This document shows positions 17,620 to 27,239 of a DNA stretch of 64,000 bases, in pieces. A program made the position numbers and the translations under genes. The stretch is from an uncultured Bacteroidota bacterium (GTDB lineage: Bacteria > Bacteroidota > Bacteroidia > Chitinophagales > Chitinophagaceae). The stretch lies in the NCBI GenBank assembly GCA_903887415.1, contig CAISPO010000029.1:173225-237224 (forward strand), read 5' to 3'. Under the pieces are notes generated by a model that saw nothing but the letters and a program-made list of their open reading frames with translations, was not told where the DNA came from and searched no databases. Every line of letters begins with the position of its first letter. The first letter of the stretch is position 1.

Positions 17620-18228
17620 ATGATCATCAATGAACCTGCTGTTGCCTATGGTAAGAGCAAATACACCATAGAAGAGTACCCGGAACTGGAAAATGCTGCC
17701 ACTGAAAAACATGAGTATTACAGAGGCGAGATATTTGCTGTGCCCGGTAATAAATCACAGCATATCGTTGTGTGCAGGAATATTCTTATCGGGTTGGCGA
17801 ATAAGCTGGATGGTAAGCGATGCCAGCCTTATGGCAGCGATATGCGTGTGCACACTGAAAAAAACACGCTGTCTACTTATCCCGATATTTCTATTTTTTG
17901 CAGCGAGCTGCAATCGCTGAATAACGATGATTTTAATTTCTTAAACCCGACCATAATATTTGAGGTGCTATCCGATTCTACGAGGGACTATAACCGTAAT
18001 GCTAAATTCAAATCATACCGGGATATACCAACCCTGAAAGAATATGTGCTGGTAGAACCTGAAACAATTAGCATAGAGGCATTTCGCATAAATGATGGTG
18101 GCTTCTGGGAGCTACGGGAATACGATGATATTGAACGATCGCTGGAACTGCGTACAATCGGAATTGCCCTGACGCTGAAAGAAATTTATAAAGATACCCG
18201 CGTAATATCAGGCACTGCCGGAAAGTAG
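17620..18228 (+). CDS. Uma2-family (DUF820) putative restriction-like endonuclease
   Basis: 202 residues from ATG 17620; longer starts would overlap the preceding terminator. Uma2 features: [14 protein letters not shown], the helix [24 protein letters not shown], and the PD-(D/E)xK core YPDISIFC...[12 protein letters not shown] with Asp and Glu ligands, then [19 protein letters not shown]. Members are widespread single-domain nucleases with unclear biology, often of transposon origin. Single gene, no restriction partner nearby. A TATCTTTA box lies at 17608-17615. Confidence 0.87.
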   Translation: MIINEPAVAYGKSKYTIEEYPELENAATEKHEYYRGEIFAVPGNKSQHIVVCRNILIGLANKLDGKRCQPYGSDMRVHTEKNTLSTYPDISIFCSELQSLNNDDFNFLNPTIIFEVLSDSTRDYNRNAKFKSYRDIPTLKEYVLVEPETISIEAFRINDGGFWELREYDDIERSLELRTIGIALTLKEIYKDTRVISGTAGK

Positions 18229-18326
18229 CAATGTTCGTTATGTCGCGATAAAAATGTATGCACTTTATTACTTTTAGTTTGTATTTTTTGGCATATATTT
18301 TGCCGCTTATTGTAAAACTATTTCTG

Positions 18327-18848
18327 ATGCAAAACGCATTTATTCGTTCAGGCTTGTTCCTGTCATTTTGTGCAGCGCTTCTCCCCTCTTGCCGGCCCAG
18401 GAACATCACCTGCACAAATGGCACTATCCAGGTTCATCCTGTGGGGTTCAGTCAAACTGATTTCGATTCGGCTGAAGTGATCAAATATACCCAGGGCAGT
18501 TCTTTCAGCGAGGCTGTTGACAGTACCCGAAGCATTATTTACGATCCAATATATGATGGTGACACTGCCAGCATAGCGGCTTCTGTTAATTCCAATCCCG
18601 ACAGTACGCATCCGCTTTTTATTGTGCCCGGATATGACTATAAAATAGTAATACCTAAATTGGGAAGGACCTTCGCAATAACCAACATTGTTCAAAACGG
18701 GAAAACACACGAATCATATACGCCAGGGCTTATCGGTGGTGACAAACTTGTTATCTGCTATAATAGTGTGATCAGTGCAATGGTGGACAGTAATATGTTT
18801 ACCGGTACAGCCGATGCCCGGGCAATTAATATCGAAATAGTCAAATAA
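18327..18848 (+). CDS. Putative lipoprotein of unknown function
   Basis: 173 residues from ATG 18327 (MQNAFIRSGLFLSFCAALLPSC gives a lipobox at LPSC; an in-frame ATG at 18258 would add a second hydrophobic stretch). Mature part is beta-rich: TIQVHPVGFSQTDFDSAEV, DTASIAASVN, YDYKIVIPKLGRTFAITNI. No domain recognised. A bidirectional terminator follows. Confidence 0.6.
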   Translation: MQNAFIRSGLFLSFCAALLPSCRPRNITCTNGTIQVHPVGFSQTDFDSAEVIKYTQGSSFSEAVDSTRSIIYDPIYDGDTASIAASVNSNPDSTHPLFIVPGYDYKIVIPKLGRTFAITNIVQNGKTHESYTPGLIGGDKLVICYNSVISAMVDSNMFTGTADARAINIEIVK

Positions 18849-18870
18849 GGCTTACGCGGTTTCTCATAAA

Positions 18871-18902
18871 ACAATCGCCCACAAAAAATTGTGGGCGATT
18901 GT
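18871..18902. terminator. Bidirectional terminator between convergent genes
   Basis: 14-bp perfect stem acaatcgcccacaa / ttgtgggcgattgt (18871-18884, 18889-18902) with an AAAA loop, between the ends of the 18327 and 18964 genes. Confidence 0.75.
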
Positions 18903-18963
18903 CATCCGTTACTATCTGCAAAACACGTGCATTTGTACATTTTAAAATTTCCACATTTTCAAA

Positions 18964-20106
18964 TTAACCTTTCAGCACTGTCCTGCTGATCACGATACGC
19001 TGCACCTCGCTGGTGCCCTCATATATCTGTGTTATCTTGGCATCACGCATCAGGCGTTCTACGTGGAATTCTTTCACATAGCCGTAGCCGCCATGCACCT
19101 GAACCGCTTCACTTGTTACCCGCTGTGCTATATCTGAAGCGAACAGCTTAGCCATAGATGCAGAAAGTGTATAGTCAAGCCCCTGGTCCTTGGTCCATGC
19201 GGCTTTCAGGCAAAGCAGGCGTGCTGCCTCTATTTCTGTAGCCATATCCGCCAGTTTAAAAGCAATGGCCTGATGGTTGGATATTTCAGTGCCGAATGCC
19301 TTGCGTTCTTTAGAGTATTTAAGCGCCAGTTCGTAGGCGCCACTCGCAATACCCAATGCCTGCGATGCAATACCTATGCGGCCGCCGGCCAGCACCTTCA
19401 TTGCGAATGTAAATCCGAATCCATCATCGCCTATGCGGTTTGCCTTAGGTACCTTCACATCCTGGAACATGATGCTGTGCGTATCACTGCCGCGTATGCC
19501 CAGCTTATTTTCTTTAGCGCCCACAGTTACACCCGGCGAGTCCTTTTCCACGATCAGCGCATTGATACCTTTGTGCCCCTTCTCCGGATAGGTCTGCGCT
19601 ATAACAAGGTAGTATGATGCCGAGTTACCATTGGTGATCCAGTTCTTGGTGCCATTAAGCAGGTAGTAATCACCCTTATCTTCCGCGGTGGTGCGCTGTG
19701 ATGTGGCATCAGAGCCAGCCTCCGGCTCGCTGAGCAGGAATGCACCTATCTTTTCGCCGCGGGCGAGTTGTGTCAGGTATTTTTGCTTTTGTTCTTCGTT
19801 GCCATATTTCTCCAGGCCCCAGCACACCAGTGAATTATTTACACTCATACATACCGATACAGAAGCATCTATTTTGGAAATTTCTTCCATTGCCAGCACA
19901 TACGAAATGGTATCCATGCCCGATCCACCGTACTTAGGATCCACCATCATGCCCAGAAAACCCAGCTCTCCAAGTTTCTTGATCTGCTCTGTTGGAAATT
20001 TCTGTTTTTCATCACGCTCAATAACACCTGGCAGCAGTTCCGTTCTCGCGAAATCGCGCGCGGCCAACTGCACCGCTATCTGTTCTTCTGTAAGTTGAAA
20101 ATTCAT
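18964..20106 (-). CDS. Acyl-CoA dehydrogenase
   Basis: 380 residues from ATG 20106 (MNFQLTEEQIAVQLAARDFA, the usual family start; the frame extends upstream but without homology). Hallmarks: YGGSGMDTISYVLAMEEI, GAFLLSEPEAGSDA, NGTKNWITNG, GGRIGIASQALGIA, and QVHGGYGYVKEFHVERLMRDAKITQIYEGTSE, which carries the catalytic Glu of the short-chain class. FAD-dependent alpha,beta-dehydrogenation of acyl-CoA in fatty-acid or branched-chain amino-acid degradation; the exact substrate cannot be read from sequence. No ETF or enoyl-CoA hydratase genes adjoin it. Confidence 0.93.
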   Translation of the reverse strand: MNFQLTEEQIAVQLAARDFARTELLPGVIERDEKQKFPTEQIKKLGELGFLGMMVDPKYGGSGMDTISYVLAMEEISKIDASVSVCMSVNNSLVCWGLEKYGNEEQKQKYLTQLARGEKIGAFLLSEPEAGSDATSQRTTAEDKGDYYLLNGTKNWITNGNSASYYLVIAQTYPEKGHKGINALIVEKDSPGVTVGAKENKLGIRGSDTHSIMFQDVKVPKANRIGDDGFGFTFAMKVLAGGRIGIASQALGIASGAYELALKYSKERKAFGTEISNHQAIAFKLADMATEIEAARLLCLKAAWTKDQGLDYTLSASMAKLFASDIAQRVTSEAVQVHGGYGYVKEFHVERLMRDAKITQIYEGTSEVQRIVISRTVLKG

Positions 20107-20176
20107 ATCTTTTGGAATAGGGGCGCAAAATACGGCGGGAATTCCCAAATCCCAAATCCGTGGGTTCAATCGGGAG

Positions 20177-20908
20177 CTATTCTTTAGGATGATAATTCCT
20201 GAGCGCTATTTCCATTGACCACCAATATTTTTCCCTGCTCCATGGTACCTGCTTCAGATAGTCGAATTGTCCAAAATATACCCATTCCCATGCATAGGAA
20301 TTAACGAGGTACATAACAAACCTGATTTTTTTTCTTATCGCGGCGGTTTCATCTGGAGGCACTCCGTTTGCCGCTAGCCGCGCTATTATCCTTGCTTTCT
20401 CTTCTTCTGTAAATTCCGTGTCCAGGAACGCCTCGTTGATGTCACCCCAAATATCGGGCCGCTCGCTGATCGGGATATTGTTTCTGACCGCAAATTCCCT
20501 CAACTGATCTTCCAGTGCTTTTTTGAGGAATATCACTTCCCGGTTGTCTATGACAATGGATGTCGGAAATGTTCTTACGTTCAGTTCATTGATCCGTGCA
20601 GCTGGTATATGCTTTTCTTTATGTACGGTACTCTGCCGGAAATAATAACCCACCGGAAAGACAAGCTCGTCTTCGTTTATATCAATAATGATCTGGCCAG
20701 TGTATTGTACTACAAACTTCTCGGAATTTGTATGACGGAATTTCCACAGGAGCATGACCGAGAGAATACCTAACCCCAGGAAACCGAGGATCCCGATGAT
20801 ATAGAAAAGTGAGATGCCGTCATGAAAAATCCCCCAAATGAGCAGCAACGCGGAAACATTAAAGAGTATGGCGGGGTATAGATACTGTTTGTGAAGGTAA
20901 CTTTTCAT
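20177..20908 (-). CDS. Two-TM membrane protein of unknown function
   Basis: 243 residues. Two hydrophobic segments at about 12-30 and 34-54 (LYPAILFNVSALLLIWGIF, ISLFYIIGILGFLGLGIL), then a ~190-residue cytosolic part with a PH-like beta segment (ARINELNVRTFPTSIVIDNREVIFLKK) and a helical tail. Begins 9 bp after the stop of the T9SS gene at 20918 and is probably co-transcribed with it. No family recognised. Confidence 0.6.
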   Translation of the reverse strand: MKSYLHKQYLYPAILFNVSALLLIWGIFHDGISLFYIIGILGFLGLGILSVMLLWKFRHTNSEKFVVQYTGQIIIDINEDELVFPVGYYFRQSTVHKEKHIPAARINELNVRTFPTSIVIDNREVIFLKKALEDQLREFAVRNNIPISERPDIWGDINEAFLDTEFTEEEKARIIARLAANGVPPDETAAIRKKIRFVMYLVNSYAWEWVYFGQFDYLKQVPWSREKYWWSMEIALRNYHPKE

Positions 20909-20917
20909 TATGCAAAA

Positions 20918-22531
20918 CTATCGCTTTACGATCTTTTGCGTTGTCAGCGTGTTTCCGCTCTTGTCCTGCAACGTTAGCACATAAACACCACTGGCAAGGC
21001 CCGCAAGAGGGAAGGTTTCTGTTTGGTTCATCCATTGCAGGCTTTCTGTTCGTATTATTTGTCCCAATGTGTTAGACAGGCTTATTGTTGTGTAAGAACC
21101 TTTTATTGCATCCGGCCGGGAAATGGTTACTTCATTTGTTGCAGGATTGGGATAAATAATGACCTGCTCATCAGCCGCTGTTATATGCTTAACTGCATTG
21201 GCTTCATAAGTTTCGTAATAGTAATAAAACACCCGTTCCGTACCTGCGTTATAATATCCCGTACCCGCAATTGAATCAACAATATTATAACCGTAATCAT
21301 TAGCTATCGTTGGGTTATTGTAGCTGTCGTAAGTAAAAGAAACTTTTTTAGCGCGGTACAGGCGCAAAGGCTCTGAGGCGTATATTGTGTAAAACTGGCT
21401 ATAAACCGTATCCGGAAGACCGGAAGCGGAAACGTGTTTTGCCATAATGGTCTTCGCATAAATAGAGTCTGCTATAAATTCCTCGGTCATGCCATAGGTG
21501 AAATAGGCCACTCCGGGGGTATAACCGAATGAGTCCTTAATGTATGGAGTCCATGTGCCAACATTGTATTGGCTGACACTGTCCGTGTGCAGGGTGTTAT
21601 CTGTATTATAATACAAAAACCGGTCTGTATTTGGTATCCATGAACCAGAGCTATCCGTAAAATCTTCAATAAATGAAGCATAGCCTGCGCCATTGTATGT
21701 GATGATCTCCTTGTCTCCCTCACCCCATAGCCCCGCACCATAATTTACACTGCTGCTATCCATAATCAACTGCCCCGAACCGTTATAAAAGAAATTGATC
21801 GCATTGGTTGTATCCCATGAAAAGGACGATGTATTGTAAGCAAAGAATAAACCAAAAATCAATTTCCCTGTCCCATCATAATAATAATCGTACTTCTCTA
21901 TTTCCCCTCCAATTGCAGGATAATACTGATCGCCCCTCTCGGTAATATTATGTCCCGAGTAGTAATAATCTACAATGTCTGCATAACCAAAGGTATCAGC
22001 GCCTATAACGCTTACCGGAAAATAGGAATTCCAGACATAGGCGCTGTCCGGATATAGCTCAGATTGCTGAATAACCGATGTGCCGGGAAAGTAAGTAAAG
22101 CCGACACCTGAGCCCCAATCAGCCACATCAACAGGAGAAGTATTGGTACCATAGCTGGGAGCTAAATAATCCATTCTTTGATAATTAAATACGGAGCCGT
22201 TCTGGCCGCTATATACATAATAGGCGGAATCAGACTTTCCTCCGAAAAGGATACCGGAAACTGTATCTCCATAATTATAACCACAAAATGCTTTCAGACG
22301 TTCGGCAGTAACACTGGCTGTTTTTGCTGCGGCATTTTGTTTTTCCTGCCGCTGCAAATATTGTTTTTGCAAGATGGTTTGTAAATTAATTGCACCCATA
22401 CCATATTTTTTAATTGCAGCGTGCCCCTTTCTATTTCCGGCACCATCAAGCCCTATTCGCTGTGCATAGGTATTGACAAATGAAATAAACAGCAAAACAA
22501 AGGCCGAAAGGAATGGAAGGATTTTTTTCAT
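20918..22531 (-). CDS. T9SS type A sorting-domain surface protein
   Basis: 537 residues. Signal peptide MKKILPFLSAFVLLFISFVNTYA-Q. The body is rich in Tyr/Asp/Ser with repeated short beta units of the form (F/Y)YYxGxG-L(I)...(S)W (YDYYYDGTGKLIFGLF, INFFYNGSGQLIMDSS, FLYYNTDNTLHTDS), resembling YD/RHS-like or DUF4595-type repeats of Bacteroidota surface proteins. Sorting domain at the end: IIYPNPATNEVTISRPD ... SGVYVLTLQDKSG...IVKR. Expected on the cell surface; no enzymatic motif. First gene of a probable two-gene unit. Confidence 0.83.
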   Translation of the reverse strand: MKKILPFLSAFVLLFISFVNTYAQRIGLDGAGNRKGHAAIKKYGMGAINLQTILQKQYLQRQEKQNAAAKTASVTAERLKAFCGYNYGDTVSGILFGGKSDSAYYVYSGQNGSVFNYQRMDYLAPSYGTNTSPVDVADWGSGVGFTYFPGTSVIQQSELYPDSAYVWNSYFPVSVIGADTFGYADIVDYYYSGHNITERGDQYYPAIGGEIEKYDYYYDGTGKLIFGLFFAYNTSSFSWDTTNAINFFYNGSGQLIMDSSSVNYGAGLWGEGDKEIITYNGAGYASFIEDFTDSSGSWIPNTDRFLYYNTDNTLHTDSVSQYNVGTWTPYIKDSFGYTPGVAYFTYGMTEEFIADSIYAKTIMAKHVSASGLPDTVYSQFYTIYASEPLRLYRAKKVSFTYDSYNNPTIANDYGYNIVDSIAGTGYYNAGTERVFYYYYETYEANAVKHITAADEQVIIYPNPATNEVTISRPDAIKGSYTTISLSNTLGQIIRTESLQWMNQTETFPLAGLASGVYVLTLQDKSGNTLTTQKIVKR

Positions 22532-22639
22532 AAGGCTTTATATGAGTGGTCGTAAATAAATTTACCGCTTATAAAACTATATAAAAATATTCGAGAATAG
22601 TAATATTATTAGAAATAGGAAGCGGGCATCTGCGCAGCC

Positions 22640-24085
22640 TCACCTAACCAATGTAGCCTCACCCTTAATTTTCCTTTGTATGCCCTTATTATCATCATAC
22701 AATATCTCCCAGTAATATACGCCAAGATCCTGCCGCACCCCTTTGTAATAACCATCCCATCCCGGGTCAGCGGGGCCACCATTAAACACCATATTGCCAT
22801 GCCGGTTAAATACCTTAAAACTCACCAATGTCGCTGTGTCCCCCAATTGAAGGGGCTGCAACAGATCATTCTTGCCGTCACCATTCGGAGTAAATGCTGT
22901 TGGAACAAAGAACGCTGAATGTGCCAGAACAGTAATTTTCCTCGTTGCCGTACCATCACAAATGGTATCACTGGTTTCATGTAGCGTATAAATGAAAACT
23001 CCCGGTACTGGAAAAGTCCCCACCGGATCAGCAATATAGGGACTGTCTAGATAAGTACCCGGGGGCCATGTGTAACTAATTCCGCCTATTGCATGAAACG
23101 GCACACTTTCACCAACCATAATTACCGTGTCTGCTCCTGCATAGGGCCCATAGGGCGAATAAACGCAACCTGACGTCACTACAAATTGGAACTCCCTTTT
23201 TATCGTATTGATCAGTACTCCACCCCGCCACTCGTTACAATACACAGTAACCAGGTAACGCCCCAATTTATCAGGAGTTCCGGTTATCAGCCCGGTCACC
23301 GGGTTTATTTTGATGGCGGGTGAACCGGTAAACGGCACCTGAGAAGAATAAGGCGGAAGATAATCAACTGTATCTCCAAAATTCGGGTAATAAGGCGCGG
23401 GTTTGATATTGGCGTCGCTTGCGCCATTCAAGGCAGCACAAAAGCCATAGCTCAGTGAATCTCCATCCGCATCGGTTGCAGAGTTGTCGTAAGCCAGCGG
23501 AACATTAAGGCAAATAGTTTGCGGCGGATAGTTTTTAAATACCGCGCTGTTGTTGGTTGTACTGGTGGGGGGAATAGTGCAGCAATAAGTAGCGCCGCCA
23601 TTGCCAGGATTATTAATATTGACGATAGCCGCATTTCTGCAACACCTTTCATTAGCAACCACATATCCGTGCGAATTGGACGGCAGTGCGTAAGTTTTAG
23701 TAAATGTTTTCTTCAGCAGGCAAACAGCAGCCGTGATCACAATATTGCCACAGGGCGAGGAAAAATAATCGGGCACGGTAACAGATGAGGTATAATTTAC
23801 AGCGTTAAAACCTGTATCAATCAGGTAAGGCGCACCAGTTACCGCGTCAAATATGCCAATAAAGGCTGGATTATCCTCTGCTATAGCCTCCGGCTGCCCA
23901 TTCAGGCAATCCTCATATATGCTGAGGCTGATCCTGTATTTATGCAGCAGCGTACCTGGAGTATTGGCTACGCTATCGCCCAGGTAAACGTAAGTAACTT
24001 CGCCGCCCACAATATGGGACGCAATGGCCTGGCTGGCGAGAAGCATGCAGAGTACAGATACCAATGTAAGGCGTATGGATTTCAT
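22640..24085 (-). CDS. Gliding-motility-type (T9SS type B) sorting-domain protein
   Basis: 481 residues. Signal peptide MKSIRLTLVSVLCMLLASQAIA-S, followed by HIVGGEVTYVYLGD, the typical opening of a Bacteroidota surface-protein class. Middle: Ig/cadherin-like stretch TDADGDSLSYGF and INPVTGLITGTPDKLGRYLVTV. The end is a CHU_C/type B sorting domain: FFVPTAFTPNGDGKNDLLQP, FKVFNRHGNMVFNG, GWDGYYKGVRQDLGVYYWEI, KGEATLVR. Type B cargo is commonly retained on the surface (SprB-like adhesins). No catalytic motif. Confidence 0.88.
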   Translation of the reverse strand: MKSIRLTLVSVLCMLLASQAIASHIVGGEVTYVYLGDSVANTPGTLLHKYRISLSIYEDCLNGQPEAIAEDNPAFIGIFDAVTGAPYLIDTGFNAVNYTSSVTVPDYFSSPCGNIVITAAVCLLKKTFTKTYALPSNSHGYVVANERCCRNAAIVNINNPGNGGATYCCTIPPTSTTNNSAVFKNYPPQTICLNVPLAYDNSATDADGDSLSYGFCAALNGASDANIKPAPYYPNFGDTVDYLPPYSSQVPFTGSPAIKINPVTGLITGTPDKLGRYLVTVYCNEWRGGVLINTIKREFQFVVTSGCVYSPYGPYAGADTVIMVGESVPFHAIGGISYTWPPGTYLDSPYIADPVGTFPVPGVFIYTLHETSDTICDGTATRKITVLAHSAFFVPTAFTPNGDGKNDLLQPLQLGDTATLVSFKVFNRHGNMVFNGGPADPGWDGYYKGVRQDLGVYYWEILYDDNKGIQRKIKGEATLVR

Positions 24086-24164
24086 AGGCTTATATTATTA
24101 CAAATTTAACGCAATAATCAACGTCTTAGTATATGCCTGTTTCTAATTTTACCGGAACAAATAA

Positions 24165-24190
24165 AAAAACCTCTCCGAAGAGAGGTTTTT
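24165..24190 (-). terminator. Terminator after the 24214 gene
   Basis: 11-bp perfect stem aaaaacctctc / gagaggttttt with a CGAA loop (TTCG on the transcribed minus-strand RNA), 24 bp past the stop codon. Confidence 0.75.
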
Positions 24191-24213
24191 GTTCAATAAT
24201 AAACTTCTTCAGT

Positions 24214-24597
24214 TTACATCCACTCCGATGCAAAGGTCATAAACGAATGCCGCAGTTCTTTCACTGTTTTTTCTTCAGTGTCAAACCGCTGGCCGAGCGT
24301 GTTGTGATGAGCCAGCAATGAACTGTCAACATAGCCCGCGCTTGATGCCTCAGCTTCTTTACCAATGCTCGTGATGTTGGTTTTGATCTCGTGCGCCAGG
24401 GAGTCGATGTTGTTTACCTGAACCTTAAACTGGTTCTCATAATGTTCCACCTGTTTCATCACGTCAGCGCCGGTATTCTTCCCAGCGACTTCTGTGAGAC
24501 GGCCTTTCAGCACGCCAAGTTCCTGTTTGTAGAAATCAAGCGACCTCAGCCAGTCGCCGTGTGAATTGTTGATGTGTGTGATGCTCACCTTGTTCAT
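24214..24597 (-). CDS. Small helical cytosolic protein of unknown function
   Basis: 127 residues, no signal peptide or membrane segment. Almost wholly helical with heptad-like patterning (LRSLDFYKQELGVLKGRLTEV, VMKQVEHYENQFKVQVNNID), so probably a coiled-coil protein. Starts MNKVSITHINNSHGDWLRSL. The composition is typical of a real conserved Bacteroidota gene and a clean terminator follows. I do not recognise a family. Confidence 0.6.
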   Translation of the reverse strand: MNKVSITHINNSHGDWLRSLDFYKQELGVLKGRLTEVAGKNTGADVMKQVEHYENQFKVQVNNIDSLAHEIKTNITSIGKEAEASSAGYVDSSLLAHHNTLGQRFDTEEKTVKELRHSFMTFASEWM

Positions 24598-24678
24598 ATA
24601 TCTTATTTTTAAACAAAGTTACTATCTTTTATTCTTGATAGTATGACCACGATCACCCCAGGATATGATTCTGATTGC

Positions 24679-25491
24679 CTAGTCTTTTTTCCGCCTGTGT
24701 TTTGTTCCCGCCGCTTTGTTATCTATGAACCTGGATAAAAGGTTCTTAGCCTTGCCTTCTGCGGTCAGCCTTATTTTTTTTACAATGCTATCTTCCGGGC
24801 GCGCATAAAAGGTCGTTTTGTGCACATACGAATGATCTTCCACGGGTGTAGCAGAAAAATAATAGTTAGACACGCAAGCCCGCGGGCCGGGCGCCAGCAC
24901 CTTGTTCACCGAGTGGATAGAATGTGTATTGGTCTCCATCATCACCAGCCGGTTAAAACGGGCATGCACTTCTTTACGCTCCTTCATTGGGGTATCCCAC
25001 AGTTCCAGGTTACCGCCTTTGTCTTCGGGCCAGTTTGGGGTAATATAGTAAAGCGCATTCAGCACCCGGTACAGGTTGCCATCGCCATCGTGTGAATTAT
25101 CCAGGTGTGGCAGCAGAAAGTCGTCCTGCAGCATCATAGATATACCCGAACCGTACAGCGAATCATCCGCAAGCAGGTCTTTTACCCCCGTTATCTCTGA
25201 AACGATCTTTACCACCGCTGCATCATGAAAGGCAAACAGCATATCCCCCACTATCGGCTGGTAATGATCTACATCAATGCCCACATGTTTATGCTCCTTT
25301 ATAGAATCCCGCAGCATCAGCGTATTTGGGTCGGGTAGTGCATCGAAACATTCTTTAGCCCAGCCCTCTGGAAGCAAGCCATCCAGAAAGAAATGCCGCA
25401 CCGGCCCCGACTGGCGCCAGTAAGCAGCAAGTTCGTCCTTATGCTGCCGTAACTGCCCCGCAATATGTGCCGATAATTCTGCCCTTGTCAT
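24679..25491 (-). CDS. 2OG-Fe(II) oxygenase (prolyl-4-hydroxylase-like)
   Basis: 270 residues. Metal-binding triad in HLD (His129, Asp131) and His193 in THSIHSV, plus Arg204 in PGPRACVSNYYFS that would bind 2-oxoglutarate. YRVLNALYYITPNWPEDKGGNLELWD is the characteristic stretch between the two His ligands. Likely hydroxylates a peptide or small molecule; the substrate is not evident. Cytosolic, single gene. The Lys/Arg-rich end (KHRRKKD) is unusual but short. Confidence 0.85.
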   Translation of the reverse strand: MTRAELSAHIAGQLRQHKDELAAYWRQSGPVRHFFLDGLLPEGWAKECFDALPDPNTLMLRDSIKEHKHVGIDVDHYQPIVGDMLFAFHDAAVVKIVSEITGVKDLLADDSLYGSGISMMLQDDFLLPHLDNSHDGDGNLYRVLNALYYITPNWPEDKGGNLELWDTPMKERKEVHARFNRLVMMETNTHSIHSVNKVLAPGPRACVSNYYFSATPVEDHSYVHKTTFYARPEDSIVKKIRLTAEGKAKNLLSRFIDNKAAGTKHRRKKD

Positions 25492-25547
25492 AATATAGAT
25501 TCACGCCAGAAAGAGCTGAAAACCATGTTTTGCGCCCTTGAAAACAA

Positions 25548-25618
25548 AATGAGAGAACCGCGCCTTTGCACCCCTGCCTGCCGGCAGGCAGGTTTGCGAG
25601 AGGCTATTTTGCGCGAGT
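25548..25618. repeat. CTTTGCG-type repeat interrupted by a 20-bp palindrome
   Basis: gcgcctttgc (25560-25569) and tttgcgagagg (25593-25603) are the halves of the phrase gcgcctttgcgagag seen intact at 4580-4594. Between them lies the perfect palindrome cctgcctgccggcaggcagg (25573-25592). TTTGC is present on both sides of the insert, as a short target-site duplication would look. Confidence 0.55.
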
Positions 25619-25623
25619 AATCA

Positions 25624-27156
25624 CTACACCGTAAACTTTATCCCCTGCGCCAGCGGCAACTTATCGCTCCAGTTAATGGTATTCGTCTGCCTGCGCATAT
25701 ATGCCTTCCAGCTATCAGAGCCGCTTTCACGCCCGCCGCCTGTTTCTTTTTCACCGCCAAATGCCCCGCCTATCTCTGCACCGCTGGTCCCTATGTTCAC
25801 ATTCGCTATACCACAATCACTACCCTTCTGCGATAAGAACTGCTCCGCCTCACGCATATTCAGCGTCATGATGGAAGAAGAAAGCCCTTGTGGCACTGCA
25901 TTCTGCATAGCTATAGCGTCTTCCAGCTTGCTGTACTTCATCAGGTACAGAATGGGTGCAAATGTCTCGTGCTGCACTATAGGCCAGTCGTTCTGAACTT
26001 CAAACACACATGGCTTCACATAGCAGCCGCTTTCATAGCCTTCACCGGTAAGCACACCGCCGGCGACTATTTCTTTACCGCCTGCTTTTTTCACTTCTTT
26101 TATTGCATTGGCATAGGTGGTCACAGCCTCCTGGTCAATCAGAGGACCCATGTGCGACTTTTCGTCAAGCGGATCTCCTATTACCAGTTGTTTGTACGCC
26201 GCTACCAGCTTCTTCTTAAAGGCATCGTATATGCTCTCATGAATAATGAGCCGGCGCGTAGTAGTGCAGCGCTGCCCGGCAGTGCCTACCGCTCCAAATA
26301 CAGAACCAACCAAAGCAATATGCATGTCAGCATGTTCAGAAATGATGATGGCGTTGTTACCACCAAGCTCTAATAAAGAACGGCCCAGGCGCCCTGCAAC
26401 CGCAGTCGCAACAGCCTTGCCCATGCGGGTAGAACCGGTTGCAGATACCAGGGGCACGCGGTTATCGCCGCTCATCCACTCACCGCAGTCACGGTTGCCA
26501 ACTACGAGGCCGCAAACTCCTTCCGGTACACCATTGGCTTTAAATACTTCAGAAATTATATTCTGGCAGGCAATGGCGGAGATAGGTGTTTTCTCAGAGG
26601 GTTTCCATACACAGGTATTACCACCTATAAAAGCGACCATACTATTCCAGCTCCATACTGCTACCGGGAAATTGAACGCGCTGATGATACCCACAACGCC
26701 CAATGGATGCCATTGCTCGTACATGCGGTGCAGCGGGCGCTCGCTATGCATAGTGAGGCCGTAAAGCTGGCGGCTCATACCCACAGCCAGATCGCAGATG
26801 TCTATCATCTCCTGCACCTCACCATAACCCTCCTGCAGGCTTTTGCCCATTTCGTAAGACACCAGCATGCCCATTGGCTCTTTATATTTCCTCAGCGCCT
26901 CGCCTACCTGGCGCACTATTTCGCCACGCTTTGGTGCAGGCCACATACGCCACTCTTCAAAGGCAGATTGCGCCTTTTCTATTACTTCATCATAAGATTT
27001 ACGGTTCACCGCAGTAACACTGGCTATCTTCTTGCCATCAACCGGCGAAAAAGATTCTATTTTTTCGCCGCCTGCCTTCAGCCACTTTGTGCCGGTAGCA
27101 GCGCCTTCATTTACTTTCTTTATGCCCAGCTTATCTAATACTTTGTCCATTTTCAT
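25624..27156 (-). CDS. ALDH7-type aldehyde dehydrogenase (aminoadipate-semialdehyde dehydrogenase-like)
   Basis: 510 residues. The NAD-dependent aldehyde dehydrogenase fold has Glu263 in LLELGGNNAII and catalytic Cys297 in GTAGQRCTTTRRL. The closing segment SDCGIANVNIGTSGAEIGGAFGG...GGGRESGSDSWKAYMRR...LPLAQGIKF follows antiquitin (ALDH7A1) closely in my recollection. ALDH7 enzymes oxidise alpha-aminoadipate semialdehyde/piperideine-6-carboxylate in lysine catabolism, which I infer here. No lysine aminotransferase or saccharopine genes nearby. MDK at codon 3 is an alternative start. Confidence 0.9.
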   Translation of the reverse strand: MKMDKVLDKLGIKKVNEGAATGTKWLKAGGEKIESFSPVDGKKIASVTAVNRKSYDEVIEKAQSAFEEWRMWPAPKRGEIVRQVGEALRKYKEPMGMLVSYEMGKSLQEGYGEVQEMIDICDLAVGMSRQLYGLTMHSERPLHRMYEQWHPLGVVGIISAFNFPVAVWSWNSMVAFIGGNTCVWKPSEKTPISAIACQNIISEVFKANGVPEGVCGLVVGNRDCGEWMSGDNRVPLVSATGSTRMGKAVATAVAGRLGRSLLELGGNNAIIISEHADMHIALVGSVFGAVGTAGQRCTTTRRLIIHESIYDAFKKKLVAAYKQLVIGDPLDEKSHMGPLIDQEAVTTYANAIKEVKKAGGKEIVAGGVLTGEGYESGCYVKPCVFEVQNDWPIVQHETFAPILYLMKYSKLEDAIAMQNAVPQGLSSSIMTLNMREAEQFLSQKGSDCGIANVNIGTSGAEIGGAFGGEKETGGGRESGSDSWKAYMRRQTNTINWSDKLPLAQGIKFTV

Positions 27157-27239
27157 TTGTCGGAAAATTTGAGGTGCAAAATTAGGTGTTATTGTTGTGC
27201 TAAAGAAATGCTTGAAAGTTGGTAAGCTGGGTTTAAATT

